From Bathynomus jamesi (lineage: Eukaryota > Arthropoda > Malacostraca > Isopoda > Cirolanidae): a stretch of 64,000 nt of DNA. Every line of letters begins with the position of its first letter. Positions within the stretch are counted from its first letter, which is position 1. The stretch is from the NCBI GenBank assembly GCA_023014485.1, contig JAJOZX010001575.1:785001-849000 (forward strand). Reading direction: 5' to 3'. The notes below the pieces were generated by a model. It was given only the letters and a program-made list of their open reading frames with translations, was not told where the DNA came from and searched no databases. Shown here piece by piece: positions 54,995 to 64,000 of the stretch. Made by a program: the position numbers and the translations under genes.

Positions 54995-55858
54995 TTAGAA
55001 TACATGGTGCGATCTGGCAACTCAGCACCCCAATACAAGGCGTGATCTGGCAACTCAGCCAGAATAGAGGCTTATAAAAGATCGAGAAGCTGGTGAAGAC
55101 TCATTCCCAGCTCGGCTCCAGCCGAGCAAGGACCTCTGGTCCTTCTTTTTTTGGCCCTTTGTAAACCCCTTAGTGGCCTCTTAGGTTAGGAAAACGAAAA
55201 TAATATGCCTTAAAGGCAACTACTCTCTCCTCTCTCTCTACAGGCGTCGCTCTCCCTCCTTCAGCTCTCCTCCTCTCTCTCTCTCTCCTACAGGCGTCTC
55301 TCTCCCTCCTTCAGCTCTCTCTCTCCTGCATGTGTAACTACTGCATGTGTACCTCCTGCATGTGTGCGTATGTGTGTGTACCTCCTGCATGTGTACCTAT
55401 CATCTCTCCTTCAGGCGTCTCTCCCTCCTACATGCATCTCTCTTTCTTCAGGTCTCTCTCTCCTTCAGCTGTCTCTCTCTCTCCTTCAGGCGTCTCTCTC
55501 ACCTTGGCTCAGCCAACTGACTGATTCTGGCTGATTAGGAGCCTATAAAACAACGCCAACTCGGCTGAAGTCTTAGTGTGCACTTGGCTCCTGCCAGGTG
55601 AACACCTCTCCTCCTTTCTCTCCTCCTCTCTCTCCTTTCTCTTGGGGATAATGCCGCCTCCAAGTTTCATGACCCCCCTTGTTGCACCTGCAGCATCCCC
55701 CCTTTGGGGGAATTTTTTCTTTTTTCTTTCTTTTTTTTCCTTTTTTTTATTTTATTTTTATTTTTAACCCCCCTCCCCCTTTGCAACAACCCCCCCTTTG
55801 CAACATTACATAATAACCTGCAACATTCTGCACTCTCCCCTTTTTCGGCTATACTACT
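54995..55858 (-). repeat. Polinton right terminal repeat and subterminal region
   Basis: Reverse complement of the left arm. From 55858 inward: AGTAGTATAGCCGAAAAAGG, AATGTTGCAGGTTATTATGT, a poly-purine/A-rich insert, CTTGGAGGCGGCATTATCCC, GTTCACCTGGCAGGAGCC and CTCCTAATCAGCCAG. Inside it a CT-rich minisatellite (55215-55505; CTCTCTCCTTCAGGCGTCTC units) has expanded, followed by GGCAACTCAGC units. Confidence 0.8.
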
Positions 55859-56752
55859 GACGTTCAGGTCAGAAGAATTTCCTGGCCATTCTTCATTTCC
55901 AAAGAAATCGATCTCATTTGTTCCGCAACAACTGTTGAGTGGCTAATGCCTTAAAGCAGGGGGCCTTATCGTGCAAAAGTGTGACCTGATCGACATCTAT
56001 AACATTGTTTGGGTTTCTTAGAAAAGGAATGACATGCTGGGATAGAATAATATCACGAAAATACTGTCCATCCCAACTCTGACCATTTGGCTTCAGCACC
56101 CACATGAGCTTCTTTGCAGTGAACAAAACAAACACACCAACACAGTCTGGACTTTTTAATAATTCGCGATAATGTTCATTGTCATCGATTTCATCTGGTG
56201 TTGTGGCCCACACTCGATCATTTTGGTAGTTAGGCCGACGTGTTTCGTAAACAAAAAATTCATCGGAGACAGCTAAATGCATGAAATCATCCACATCCCA
56301 ATCTTCAAGATAATGGGCAAACCACATTCTGTCATCGATGTTAAATTGAGTTTTTCTTGGCTTGGAAGTTCATGCCAAGGCTTTAAACCTTGCCTCTGAC
56401 GGTACAGTCGAATGATCTCACCACTAACGATCTCTCCTCTCAACACTTCGATCTCTCTAGAAAGTTTAGCACAGCTGTATTTCCGCTTACGCGTACCGCT
56501 TTCAATGATGTCCTTTGTTTCCTGAGAGAGTGGCAAATTTGGGCGCCCAGATTTGGTTGTATCTATTTCACATTCATCCAAAGTTTTATTCCAATTTCTT
56601 TTGACGAAGTCCTCACTTCTTCGCAACTTTTTGGCAACCCATGAACGTGTTATAAAGGTGGCTCCAGCATCAAGAGCTTCCCGAAATGTTATTGCTAGTA
56701 TGCGATCTATCACACGTTGCCTCTCCGAATCACCAATTAATTGAGAAGCCAT
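55859..56752 (-). pseudogene. Tc1/mariner-like transposase truncated by the Polinton end
   Basis: Starts MASQLIGDSERQRVIDRILA at 56752. A helix-turn-helix region (TRSWVAKKLRRSEDFVKRNW) is followed by GRPNLPLSQETKDIIE and RGEIVSGEIIRLYRQRQGL. A frameshift near 56350 leads to the block with the first Asp (LAVSDEFFVYETRRPN) and second Asp (VTLLHDKAPCFKALATQQLL, near 55970). It breaks off after GNSSDLNV exactly where the Polinton terminal repeat starts, before the third acidic residue. The Polinton therefore inserted into, or recombined with, this gene. Confidence 0.8.
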
Positions 56753-56915
56753 TATATTATCACTTTATCAGCTAGAGTAATTTTAATACCTGCAATAAAT
56801 AAATAATTTTATATATTTTTATAATCACTAAAAACTATTTCGATATAAGTAAACATGTAAGCTGCAAATGGGGGGGCTAAGGTTTTTTGGAACCCCTTAT
56901 GTGTGTGTGTGTGTG

Positions 56916-57206
56916 AATGTGCATCAGTGGTGTAGTGGTTCACGTCGCTGACTACGAATCCATCGGCCCCGAGATTGAGACTTGGTGACGGCAGGCGACG
57001 CGCAGCAAAACCCAGCTGTTCGTCCTTCCACACAATTAAAAAAATTAGTTGGTAGATAAATGGGTACCCTGTGTAGCTTAGTGGTTAAAACGCTGGGATG
57101 CTGGTGGGGCGTGATTCAGATTCCACGTCAAACTGTAGGTCTAAGGTGGAGTAACAAGTTTGACCTTCGACAGAATGAATAATTCGGGCGGAAGAAAAAC
57201 CAAGGT

Positions 57207-57207
<1 letters not shown>
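56916..57207 (+). repeat. dimeric tRNA-derived SINE, plus copy
   Basis: First unit GCATCAGTGGTGTAGTGGTT CACG ... GAATCCATCGGCCCCGAGA; linker CAGCTGTTCGTCCTTCCACA, then AATTAGTTGGTAGATAAATG; second unit GCTTAGTGGTTAAAACGCTG ... GTGATTCAGATTCCACG. The tail has CTGTAGGTCTAAGGTGGAG, TTTGACCTTCGACAGAATG and AATTCGGGCGGAAG, then (TA)n. It supplies the reference structure for the satellite at 51943. Confidence 0.8.
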
Positions 57208-57261
<54 letters not shown>

Positions 57262-57262
57262 A

Positions 57263-57292
<30 letters not shown>
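57208..57292. repeat. (TA)n and (GT)n microsatellites
   Basis: TA tract (interrupted once) followed by GT and GCGCGC, forming the 3' tail of the SINE. Confidence 0.9.
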
Positions 57293-57293
<1 letters not shown>

Positions 57294-58136
57294 AGGAGGA
57301 GACTAGACACCAATCAACCAGGGAAGTACTCCGGAGGGACATTAGGCAGGAGATAGAGAGTGCTGGAATTCTCGTTTTTCCTGTCACTGTCCCCTTTAGC
57401 TAATCTTTTTCCATGTCTTATCTACCCTGTGAGCAGTCCAGCATACTTTCAAACACACACTTCTCCCTCTACTCCTCACTACACAATTTTTTTTCAAAAT
57501 TTAGCAATAAAAAAAAGGCATCATTGAGCCTTGGAGACCTTGATTTCGCTTCTCTCCTTCCATGAAGGGGGCAGTTTTGCTGGCGCTCGCCCTTGTCCCC
57601 TCTTTGCTCATAAAAGAAAAATATTGAGGTCGAGTGCGTGATAGTTCACAGATGTAGTAGGGTTTTTTGTGAGGTAACAGTTTTGGTACCTCGGATCATT
57701 AAAAAGTTTATATAACAAATCTAGAAACATTTTCATTGTTGGAAAAAAGATATGTCGGTCCCGGTTAGGTTAGGTTAGTTGGTTCGGGTAGATTAGAGAA
57801 TATTGTACCTCACTTCTCGATTTGGTGGCACTAATGTTAAGTAAGTTAAATTAGGTTTGGTTAGTTACTTTTTACATACATTTTATAGGTTTCAAAAAGT
57901 CGATACCTTGCTTATGTGGAGATGCGCACGTAAGTGTGGTGTGGTGTGTGTGTGTGTGAAAGGCTTACAACATTTGAAGGTTACACAAGTTATACAATCT
58001 CCATATGTACAGCATTCACACCTCAACTCATTCAATCAATATTCTACCTCTCACGAAGTGTTTGTCAGAATTTTAGGGTTGACAGTGGTAATTGGTAATC
58101 GCAACATCAAGTTGGTCACGTAAAACTGATTCATTG
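57293..58136. other. intergenic, no gene seen
   Basis: Includes a CCGGTTAGGTTAGGTTAG run near 57760 with the arthropod TTAGG unit. No protein similarity recognised. Confidence 0.5.
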
Positions 58137-58290
58137 TCAGTTTTCTGGTAAGCAGTATCTGTCGGAAAGCCCCCATAGAAAGAAATCAATACTAGAGATA
58201 GGTGAAATGACCTTCGGGGTCCAGACGATGGGGCTACCTCTTCCGTTCCAGCGATTTGACAATCGTTCGTCCAGAGACGTACATGTACAC
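58137..58290 (-). pseudogene. mariner/IS630-like transposase fragment
   Basis: Minus-strand translation FDNRWNGRGSPIVWTPKVI then SIDFFLWGLSDRYC resembles the FP(N/D)RWIGRGGPI-WPPRSPDLTP-DFFLWG region around the third catalytic residue. That residue's SPDLTP context is mutated. Only this piece remains. Confidence 0.6.
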
Positions 58291-58686
58291 TGTACAGTAT
58301 TGTTGTTGATGTTGCTGTATTGACGATAGTGTGAATTGTGCTCTCTAAATTTGGTGAATCTGGGTACCAGCTTTCGCGAAGCGTTTATGCGCTTCATTGG
58401 TGAATTAATTTGCAAAATTTATTGAAAACGATTCATGAAATGTCGAATATAAAACAAATGTTGTTCACTTTCGTTGAAATGAACACAGAAATGTCTAATG
58501 CAGATTTCAATTGTCGAAGTGATTTGGGAAACGTATTTCTTTTTAATTTTAAACGTTATCGAAAGTTGAGGACTCGAACCTATGAAATTTAAAATAAGAT
58601 CTGCGTGAATGCACGTTTAAATAACAGCAATGAATAAAACATTGTTGAATAAATGGTTACTAAGGATTACTAAGATAAAAACTTTA
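58291..58686. other. non-coding, no gene seen
   Basis: AT-rich, nothing recognised. Confidence 0.45.
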
Positions 58687-58902
58687 CTGGCTGGGTAACT
58701 TTGACCATTTTGAATTGTTTTTTATTTTTTATTTGTCACTCTTAAAATATTAAAAATATGAAAATTCTTGCCTTAGTGATACATAAAGCTAAGTAATTTT
58801 CCTACAAAGTGATGGCAATCATATGTCTGTTTGATGGTACAAAATGATGGCAATCATATGTCTGTTTAATGGCAATCAAAATGGTCAAAGTTACCCCGCC
58901 GG
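58687..58902. mobile_element. possible MITE with GGGTAACTTTGACC ends
   Basis: CTGGCTGGGTAACTTTGACC ATTTTGA at the left matches the reverse complement of the right, CCGGCGGGGTAACTTTGACC ATTTTGA. The interior has a 38-bp direct repeat (GATGGCAATCATATGTCTGT). The target duplication is unclear. Confidence 0.5.
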
Positions 58903-58923
58903 TCAAAGTAACAACAGTTTACG

Positions 58924-58973
<50 letters not shown>

Positions 58974-58979
58974 GTATAT

Positions 58980-59165
58980 AAACCTTACTTCGCTTCCGGT
59001 CGAATTGTTCATTCTAACGAAGGTCAAGCTTTTCGTCCCTACATAAGACGTGGAATCCTAACCACGACCCACCAAGGAAGCCTGAAACCACAAAGTCCTC
59101 GCTCGGACTCCATTTCACAACCTCCTGATCAGCAGCCCAGCGTCTTAACCAATAGGCTACCCAGG
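58980..59165 (-). repeat. tRNA-derived SINE, unit 2 only, minus copy
   Basis: On the minus strand: TGGGTAGCCTATTGGTTAAG ACGC, an insert with GGAGTCCGAGCGAGGACTTT, GTGGTTAGGATTCCACGTC, GCTTGACCTTCGTTAGAAT and AATTCGACCGGAAG. (TA)n tracts flank it on both sides (58924-58975 and 59177-59236). Confidence 0.7.
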
Positions 59166-59175
59166 CGGAGATATG

Positions 59176-59218
<43 letters not shown>

Positions 59219-59236
59219 ATATATATATATATATAT

Positions 59237-59844
59237 GTCCTACTAATAAATGAGTATTGCTCAGTACTCACAAGCCCACACAGAAAACGAGACACTGCGA
59301 ACATTGAAGCTATACAAAGGACTTTTACGTCTAAGATAGGGGAAACGGAAGGTGAAGACTACTAGTCTCGACTACAATCCCTGGAACTCTACTCTTTCGA
59401 AAGAAGGCGCGGGCGGTACACAATAATATACATATGGAAAATACTTGAGGGCTCTGTTCCTAACTTAGAAATTAAATGGAAACAAACTGGAATGAGAGAA
59501 GAGGCAGATTTTGTACGGTCCCAGCTGCGGTGGGACAAGGGGCCATGAAAACGAGGATGGAAAATACCCTCAGAATACGGGGCCCAAAGCTTTTCAATGT
59601 CCTACCAAAAGAAGTGAGGAATCTCCAGCACACCGACCTGAATAACTTCAAGAACTAGCTAGACAGATTCCTGTGCAAAGTCCCTGACCAGTGACCAGCC
59701 ATGCGTGGCTGGCTACGAGGGCAGGAGGAGATCAGACAGCAATTCCCTCCTTCACTAAATCCCGCAAATGAGGCGGGATGCTGCAGAGGGGTCGCCCGCA
59801 GGTCGATCCTGAACCGTCGTTCAAACTCACCAAAAGTAAGTAAT

Positions 59845-59850
<6 letters not shown>
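59237..59850 (+). pseudogene. CR1-like LINE ORF2 C-terminus and 3' end
   Basis: Plus strand reads NEYCSVLTSPHRKRDTANIE, AIQRTFTSKIGETEGEDY, then LQSLELYSFERRRGRYTIIY and IWKILEGSVPNL. This is the well-known CR1-like C-terminal tail (EYCSQLWSP ... IQRSFT-KI ... L--L-LYSLERRRERY-IIY-WKI). Stops follow in the degraded end. The 3' region contains CCAGCCATGCGTGGCTGG and ends near the (TA)n at 59849. 5'-truncated like most LINE copies. Confidence 0.8.
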
Positions 59851-59884
<34 letters not shown>

Positions 59885-59935
59885 AATTTCACAATTAAAC
59901 ACGTGAAATGAGTTAATGCTGCAAACTAGTGGTGG
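59849..59935 (+). repeat. (TA)n-anchored GATGAATTTCAC repeat
   Basis: (TA)n followed by GATGAATTTCACAATTAAAC ACGTGAAATGAGTTAATGC. Third copy of the family at 23400 and 54041. Confidence 0.75.
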
Positions 59936-60137
59936 ACCGGATGTCAGTTTTTCAACATCTGCGGATGCGGATTTTTTATTTCAATATCCGCGGATGCGGA
60001 TATTTAGTTAATCTATCACTATAATATAGAATTATGAATATATGACAATTTTTCATATTTCGTGATATTACTATTATGGCAGGCAATGCATAAGAATTAA
60101 AATTAATATTAATGTTTTCATTATGATAAAAATAATG

Positions 60138-60830
60138 GTGTCCGGCGAATTTGTCTACAACAATTTGTCTAAAGATACAATTCATCTACAACAATTTGTC
60201 TACAACAATTTATCTACAGCAATTAGTCTACAGATACAATTTATCTACAATAATTTGTCTACAGATACAATTTGTCTAGAGAGGAAAAATGAAAGCTATT
60301 TGATGTTAATTATTAATTTTAAAAAAAAAATGAAAAATTTGTTTCTGCAATCGGTTTTCTTGAGAAATGATAAAGAAAAATGTTATTGGATATTGAATAA
60401 ATTTATTTACTGAAACAACGCAAGACACTCCAACATCTTTTTGAATAAGTCCGAGCTGGTGTGGCGCTTACGCCATACAAATTCACAAAAAATTACAAGA
60501 ATTAGTGCGATATCTTGCAAAAAACAATAGTATAAGAAACTCGGTTAGGTTAGGTTAGGTTAGGTTTCTCAAGAAAACCGATTGCAGAAACAAAATCAGG
60601 GTCATCGACTGCCCTTGTTTTCAATTTCGTAGGAAAATCGAGAGCAGTCCATGAAACATACTAGGTCCAATATTAGTAATAGTTTCTCTAGACAAATTGT
60701 ATCTGTAGACAAATTATTGTAGATAAATTGTATCTGTAGACTAATTGTTGTAGATAAATTGTTGTAGACAAATTGTTGTAGATGAATTGTATCTTTAGAC
60801 AAATTGTTGTAGACAAATTCGCCTAAAACC
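60138..60830. mobile_element. MULE-like inverted-repeat element with 9-bp target duplication
   Basis: The left arm from GGTGTCCGGCGAATTTGTCT and the right arm (reverse complement) from GGTTTTAGGCGAATTTGTCT stay similar for about 150 bp. Both are made of CTACAACAATTTGT and CTACAGATACAATT units. A second inverted pair (TGCAATCGGTTTTCTTGAGA) lies further in. AAAAATAAT flanks both ends (60129-60137 and 60831-60839), a perfect 9-bp target duplication as in Mutator-like elements. The centre is non-coding and holds four TTAGG units at about 60543. Confidence 0.8.
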
Positions 60831-61034
60831 AAAAATAATAACTTTCGCAAGAGTTTCAGCCACAGAAAATTCAATGAAACAAGTTTCATTCAATTTTCTG
60901 TGTTACCAGGTATTTATATTTTGAAGTTTATATATTTGTTTGTTCATTAATAATTAATACTTTACATGAAATGTGCATGATTGGGCCTTATAAGCTACTT
61001 TATAAGCTAATTTAATTGTAAATTGCATAATTTA

Positions 61035-61097
61035 TTAGAGGTCTGAATACACGCAAGGACTTGGAATCTTTTTCTTTTTCCTTGTGAGTTTGCAGCA

Positions 61098-61098
<1 letters not shown>
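61035..61098 (+). repeat. CTGAATACACG...CCTTGTG repeat
   Basis: GTCTGAATACACGCAAGGAC TTGGAAT...CTTTTTCCTTGTGAGTTTG corresponds to the right arm of the foldback at 23249-23392, again next to (TA)n. Confidence 0.65.
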
Positions 61099-61144
<46 letters not shown>

Positions 61145-61430
61145 CGATCCCATAAGGAAAAACAAAAAGTATCGTGACTTCACATGACGGAATAATACAC
61201 TTTACACATCTTAAGAATCCGTTTACGTATTAATATTTCCCCCTTTCAAGTACCATCCCCCATTTTATGACGAGTCAATAAAAAGAGTTGAGAGCTAACG
61301 CTCAGGACAGAAGAACACAGACACAGAGGGACAGAGAAAGATAAGTTCGAGACATCGAGACCTCTGAAATTAAATTTTGAGTGAGTACCAAACTCATATT
61401 AAGGATCGAGCAAAGTCAGAGTTTGATCGT

Positions 61431-61632
61431 CTTTTCGGTTTGGCGGACTGTTACAGATTTTTACAAAACGTAGCAAATCATTTATCTACAAATTTTATTC
61501 TAAGGAACTGTACAAGTTAGGTTAGGTTTAGTTCAGTTACGTTAGGAATTAGACATTTCTTAGGCTAAAATTTGCAAATAATTGATTTGCTGAGTTTCGT
61601 AAAAATCTGTAGCAGTCCGCCAAAGCGAAAAG
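61431..61632. mobile_element. MITE with ~50-bp TIRs
   Basis: CTTTTCGGTTTGGCGGACTG TTACAG... at the left and its reverse complement ...CTGTAGCAGTCCGCCAAAGCGAAAAG at the right pair over about 50 bp with roughly five mismatches. Pairing continues weakly inward. No clear target duplication. The centre has GTTAGGTTAGGTTTAG. Confidence 0.65.
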
Positions 61633-61877
61633 ATCCGTTCGATAAAATTTACTATACTAGTTAAATAAATTCACGTATATTGCAAATCCATCTAGTCATT
61701 TAAACCCCCCTTAGCCCCTCAAGAAACTGGTTTACCAGTTCAGTAAAGCAAACTCTGAGAACAGTCCACCAGCCAACTGACAAGAAATAAAAATCATGGT
61801 GTGAAGATAAAATACCCACAACAACAAAACACTATTTACAGTAACTTGTACAATAATGTACATCTCAAATTTTTTGT

Positions 61878-61908
<31 letters not shown>

Positions 61909-61943
61909 ATAATATATATTTATATATATAACCTTGGAAGTGT

Positions 61944-62146
61944 GGATCACCTGAAGATCCGTCACCTCAGCCTTTTTTAGCTAGCTTAATAATGCTAACT
62001 AACGAAAATATCACGACCTAACCTAACCAATCGTCAAGGGCGCACAGTTGACCTAACGATTGGTTAGGTTAGGTCGTGATATTTTCGTTAGTTAGCTTTA
62101 TAAAGCTAACTAAACAAGGCTGGGGTGACGGATCTTCAGGTGATCC
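61944..62146. mobile_element. GGATCAC-ended MITE, copy 3 (long palindrome)
   Basis: Starts GGATCACCTGAAGATCCGTC and ends GACGGATCTTCAGGTGATCC. Arms of about 95 bp pair almost completely (CTAACTAACGAAAATATCAC, GACCTAACCTAACCAATCG). GGAAGTGT before (61936-61943) and GGAAATGT after (62147-62154) form an 8-bp target duplication with one change. Confidence 0.85.
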
Positions 62147-62289
62147 GGAAATGTTTTAGGAAAAGAGAAAAAAGAATCAATTCAGAACCTAAATGCGCTC
62201 TAAAACGTATATTGTGAAGGTATGGTCATATTTATTATAAATTAATATTTACTAAAATAAAACGAACTGAACGAATTAAATTTGTACAT

Positions 62290-62323
<34 letters not shown>

Positions 62324-62985
62324 TAAGAGTAAAGTTCTTTTGAAATATTGTTAATTTACTTACATATGCCCTATACATCTTCGTCCATTGTATTTTTTAT
62401 TCGTTTACAAATTCTTTCCAAAGTTTAAACAGGGAAAAAAATAAAGATTTATTTTAGTGTCATAAAAAAGAGAGAGAAAGAGAGAAAGACACGAATAAAT
62501 TGAAAGAAAAAGAACAGACCCTGAAAAGGAAACACACTTTAGTCCATTAGCAATTCAGATCTAAAGCTATCAATCTTCTCCTCGCCAAGCTTTGTACCTA
62601 AAGTTCTCAAACGAAGAGTTCACGGAATCAAAGAATCTCTTCTTAACACGGGAGACGTGAATATATTATAGAAGAGTCGACGCATCCTGTACCTTTTAAC
62701 TGAAATGAATCCCTTGGAGAATGTTTATCATACAGGAGATATATCATTATGTATACGACCACAATAAAAAAATATACGTTATTTAACGTAATTATTATAT
62801 CACTGTGTGCATGTTTCATATATGTGTAAAGTCCCGTTTTCTTTAAATTAAAATAACTTTTACCTAATTTAAGTTCATCCAGATCAGTATCAACCAGTGC
62901 ATACTAGTGAATTATTATTATTTCAATAATGAATCCCAAATACTGTACGTATATACTGTACATAAATGAGATTACCTTAAGTTGT
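62147..62985. other. intergenic, no gene seen
   Basis: AT-rich, with (GT)n at 62292-62321 and short purine-rich GAGAGAAAG repeats at about 62470-62490. Confidence 0.5.
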
Positions 62986-62989
62986 TGTT

Positions 62990-63176
62990 GGTTAGCCGAT
63001 CAGCCCACCCTGATCGAGCAAGCCGGCGGCACGCACGTAACCGATCGCCCTCTCCGGAGTGGACCAGAGGTTCAGCGCACTAGTGATGTGTTGTGTCTAT
63101 GTTGTGCTAGAGCGGTACAGTCTGTCATAATGTGTTCAATTGTTTGTGGTGTGTCCTGGCACAGGTGGCAGGTGTC
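62990..63176 (-). pseudogene. LINE ORF2 C-terminal zinc-knuckle fragment
   Basis: Minus-strand translation DTCHLCQDTPQTIEHIMTD then CTALAQHRHNTSLVRC matches the C-x2-C ... T-EH-L--C--L---R knuckle that ends ORF2 of Jockey/R1-type LINEs. It begins exactly at the Polinton-type terminus AGTAGTAT (63177), so the upstream part of the LINE was displaced by that insertion. Confidence 0.65.
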
Positions 63177-64000
63177 AGTAGTATGGGCGCAAAATGGACG
63201 AGTGCAAGAATGTTGCAGAGATAATGGACAATGTTGCAAAGGGGGGTTTGGGTATGGTGCGAAGGGGGTGGGGTTATGCAACAACTCAATGTTGCAAAGG
63301 GGCGGGGTTATGCAACAACTCAATGTTGCAAAGGGGGTAGGGTAATGCAACAACTCAATGCTGCAAAGGAGGAGAGGGGAATGTTGCAGGTGCAACAAGG
63401 GGTCATGAAACTTGGAGGCGGCGTTATCCCCCAAGAGAAAGCCAGGAGAAGGAGAGAAAGGAAGAGAGGTGTTCACCTGGCAGGAGCCAAGTGCATATTA
63501 ACAATTCAGCCGACCCGCCGTTGTCTTAGGATCCCTAATCAGCCAGTTGGCTTAGAAGGCGTAAATGGCTTGTACAGGTTGAGTTGCCAGATTGTGCTAT
63601 TTATTTAATTAAAGCATATATTATTGACTGTTGGCTTAGAAGGTGTAAATGGCTTGTTGAGGTTGAGTTGCCAGATTGTGCTATTTTTTTAATTAAAGCA
63701 CATATTCTTGACGGTTGGCTTAGAAATCCGTCAGTCGGTTTAGTAGGCGTAACCAGCCATTTGGTATAATTAATTATCGTTTACAACCAAAAGAATTAAA
63801 TAAAACACCATTACATCATTCTGTTTATTTAGACGAAATATTGTAAATATATAGAAAATAAATATACATTGTAATGCTAAAACAAAATTAAAAATAATAA
63901 TAGTATAAGAAATATGAACGAGGAATATGTATATAATAAAAAAATATAACCATCAATATAACTACAGGAGAAATATATATATATATATATATATATATAT
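63177..64000 (+). mobile_element. left end of a second Polinton (runs off the window)
   Basis: AGTAGTATGGGCGCAAAATG, AGTGCAAGAATGTTGCAG, multiple AATGTTGCAAAGGGG units, CTTGGAGGCGGCGTTATCCC, GTTCACCTGGCAGGAGCC, CCTAATCAGCCAGTTGGC, GTTGCCAGAT units and the AT-rich subterminal TATAGAAAATAAATATACAT follow the order of 37410-38180, in the same orientation. Either a second Polinton copy starts here or this is a solitary terminal repeat. Confidence 0.7.

Larger units (their letters stand above)
37410..55858. mobile_element. Polinton/Maverick (adintovirus-like endogenous virus), ~18.4 kb
   Basis: Homologous inverted arms start AGTAGTATAGCCG at 37410 and, on the minus strand, at 55858. Between them lie the Polinton hallmark genes: protein-primed DNA polymerase B, FtsK/HerA-type packaging ATPase, RVE integrase with chromodomain, penton-like minor capsid, basic core protein, hexon-like major capsid and adenain-like protease. 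The total length is normal for Polintons. A matching 6-bp target duplication was not found (CCCGTC left, GACGTT right), and the right outer flank is a Tc1-like gene not continued on the left, so deletion or recombination at an edge is likely. Early genes are frameshifted and the element as a whole is defective. Confidence 0.85.

Noticed and set aside
60543..60568. Interstitial telomere array (TTAGG)n
   Set aside because: Only about four to five units inside a transposable element; similar short GGTTAGGTTAGG runs are scattered through the window.

Overview
The window looks like repeat-dominated intergenic DNA from an arthropod, most likely a decapod crustacean. I infer this from the AT-rich background, very long TA, CA, TC and TAA-type microsatellites, scattered short runs of the arthropod TTAGG unit, and the mix of hAT, Tc1/mariner-like, CR1-like and Polinton/Maverick elements. 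I see no complete host gene. The only host candidates are one 74-nt exon-like block (25021-25094) and a pair of RFX X-box-like palindromes next to a short open frame (27040-27179).

The centrepiece is a Polinton/Maverick (adintovirus-like endogenous virus) of about 18.4 kb, at 37410-55858. Homologous inverted arms bound it and both start AGTAGTAT. Its left half carries minus-strand genes: four small unknown ORFs and a decayed protein-primed DNA polymerase B. The plus strand then carries a decayed packaging ATPase, a conserved unknown gene, a decayed integrase with chromodomain, and a compact late cassette. In that cassette the penton-like C-terminal part, basic core protein, hexon-like major capsid protein and adenain-like protease are still open. 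Right of the cassette is a minus-strand gene with tandemly duplicated, splice-donor-bearing exons. Beyond it is a satellite of about 112 bp per unit (17 clean monomers) made from a tRNA-derived SINE. A second Polinton terminus begins at 63177, inside a LINE, and runs out of the window.

Left third (1-31 kb): a 5.9-kb transposon with TIRs of about 850 bp and an unclassified transposase sits in a CRE-containing minisatellite (824-6733). It is followed by a hAT transposon (13448-15759), several hAT-type MITEs with 8-bp target duplications, a CR1/Jockey-like LINE cut by a MITE (17880-20440), three 5S-rRNA-derived SINE copies, a palindrome of about 830 bp with an attached tandem copy (23458-24784), and a GC-rich 3.9-kb DNA transposon (27443-31367).

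31-37.4 kb holds a broken copy of a Cys-rich arthropod multicopy gene (32619-34310), two hAT-type elements, and a mariner/IS630-like element whose left TIR was split by one of those hAT elements. From 55.9 kb to the end are a Tc1-like transposase remnant, SINEs, a CR1 3' end, a MULE-like inverted-repeat element with a 9-bp target duplication, and a GGATCAC-ended MITE related to two others near 26.3 kb.

Almost every coding frame outside the Polinton late cassette is interrupted by stops, frameshifts or insertions. The window is therefore best read as a stack of nested mobile elements whose order of insertion can in several places be deduced.
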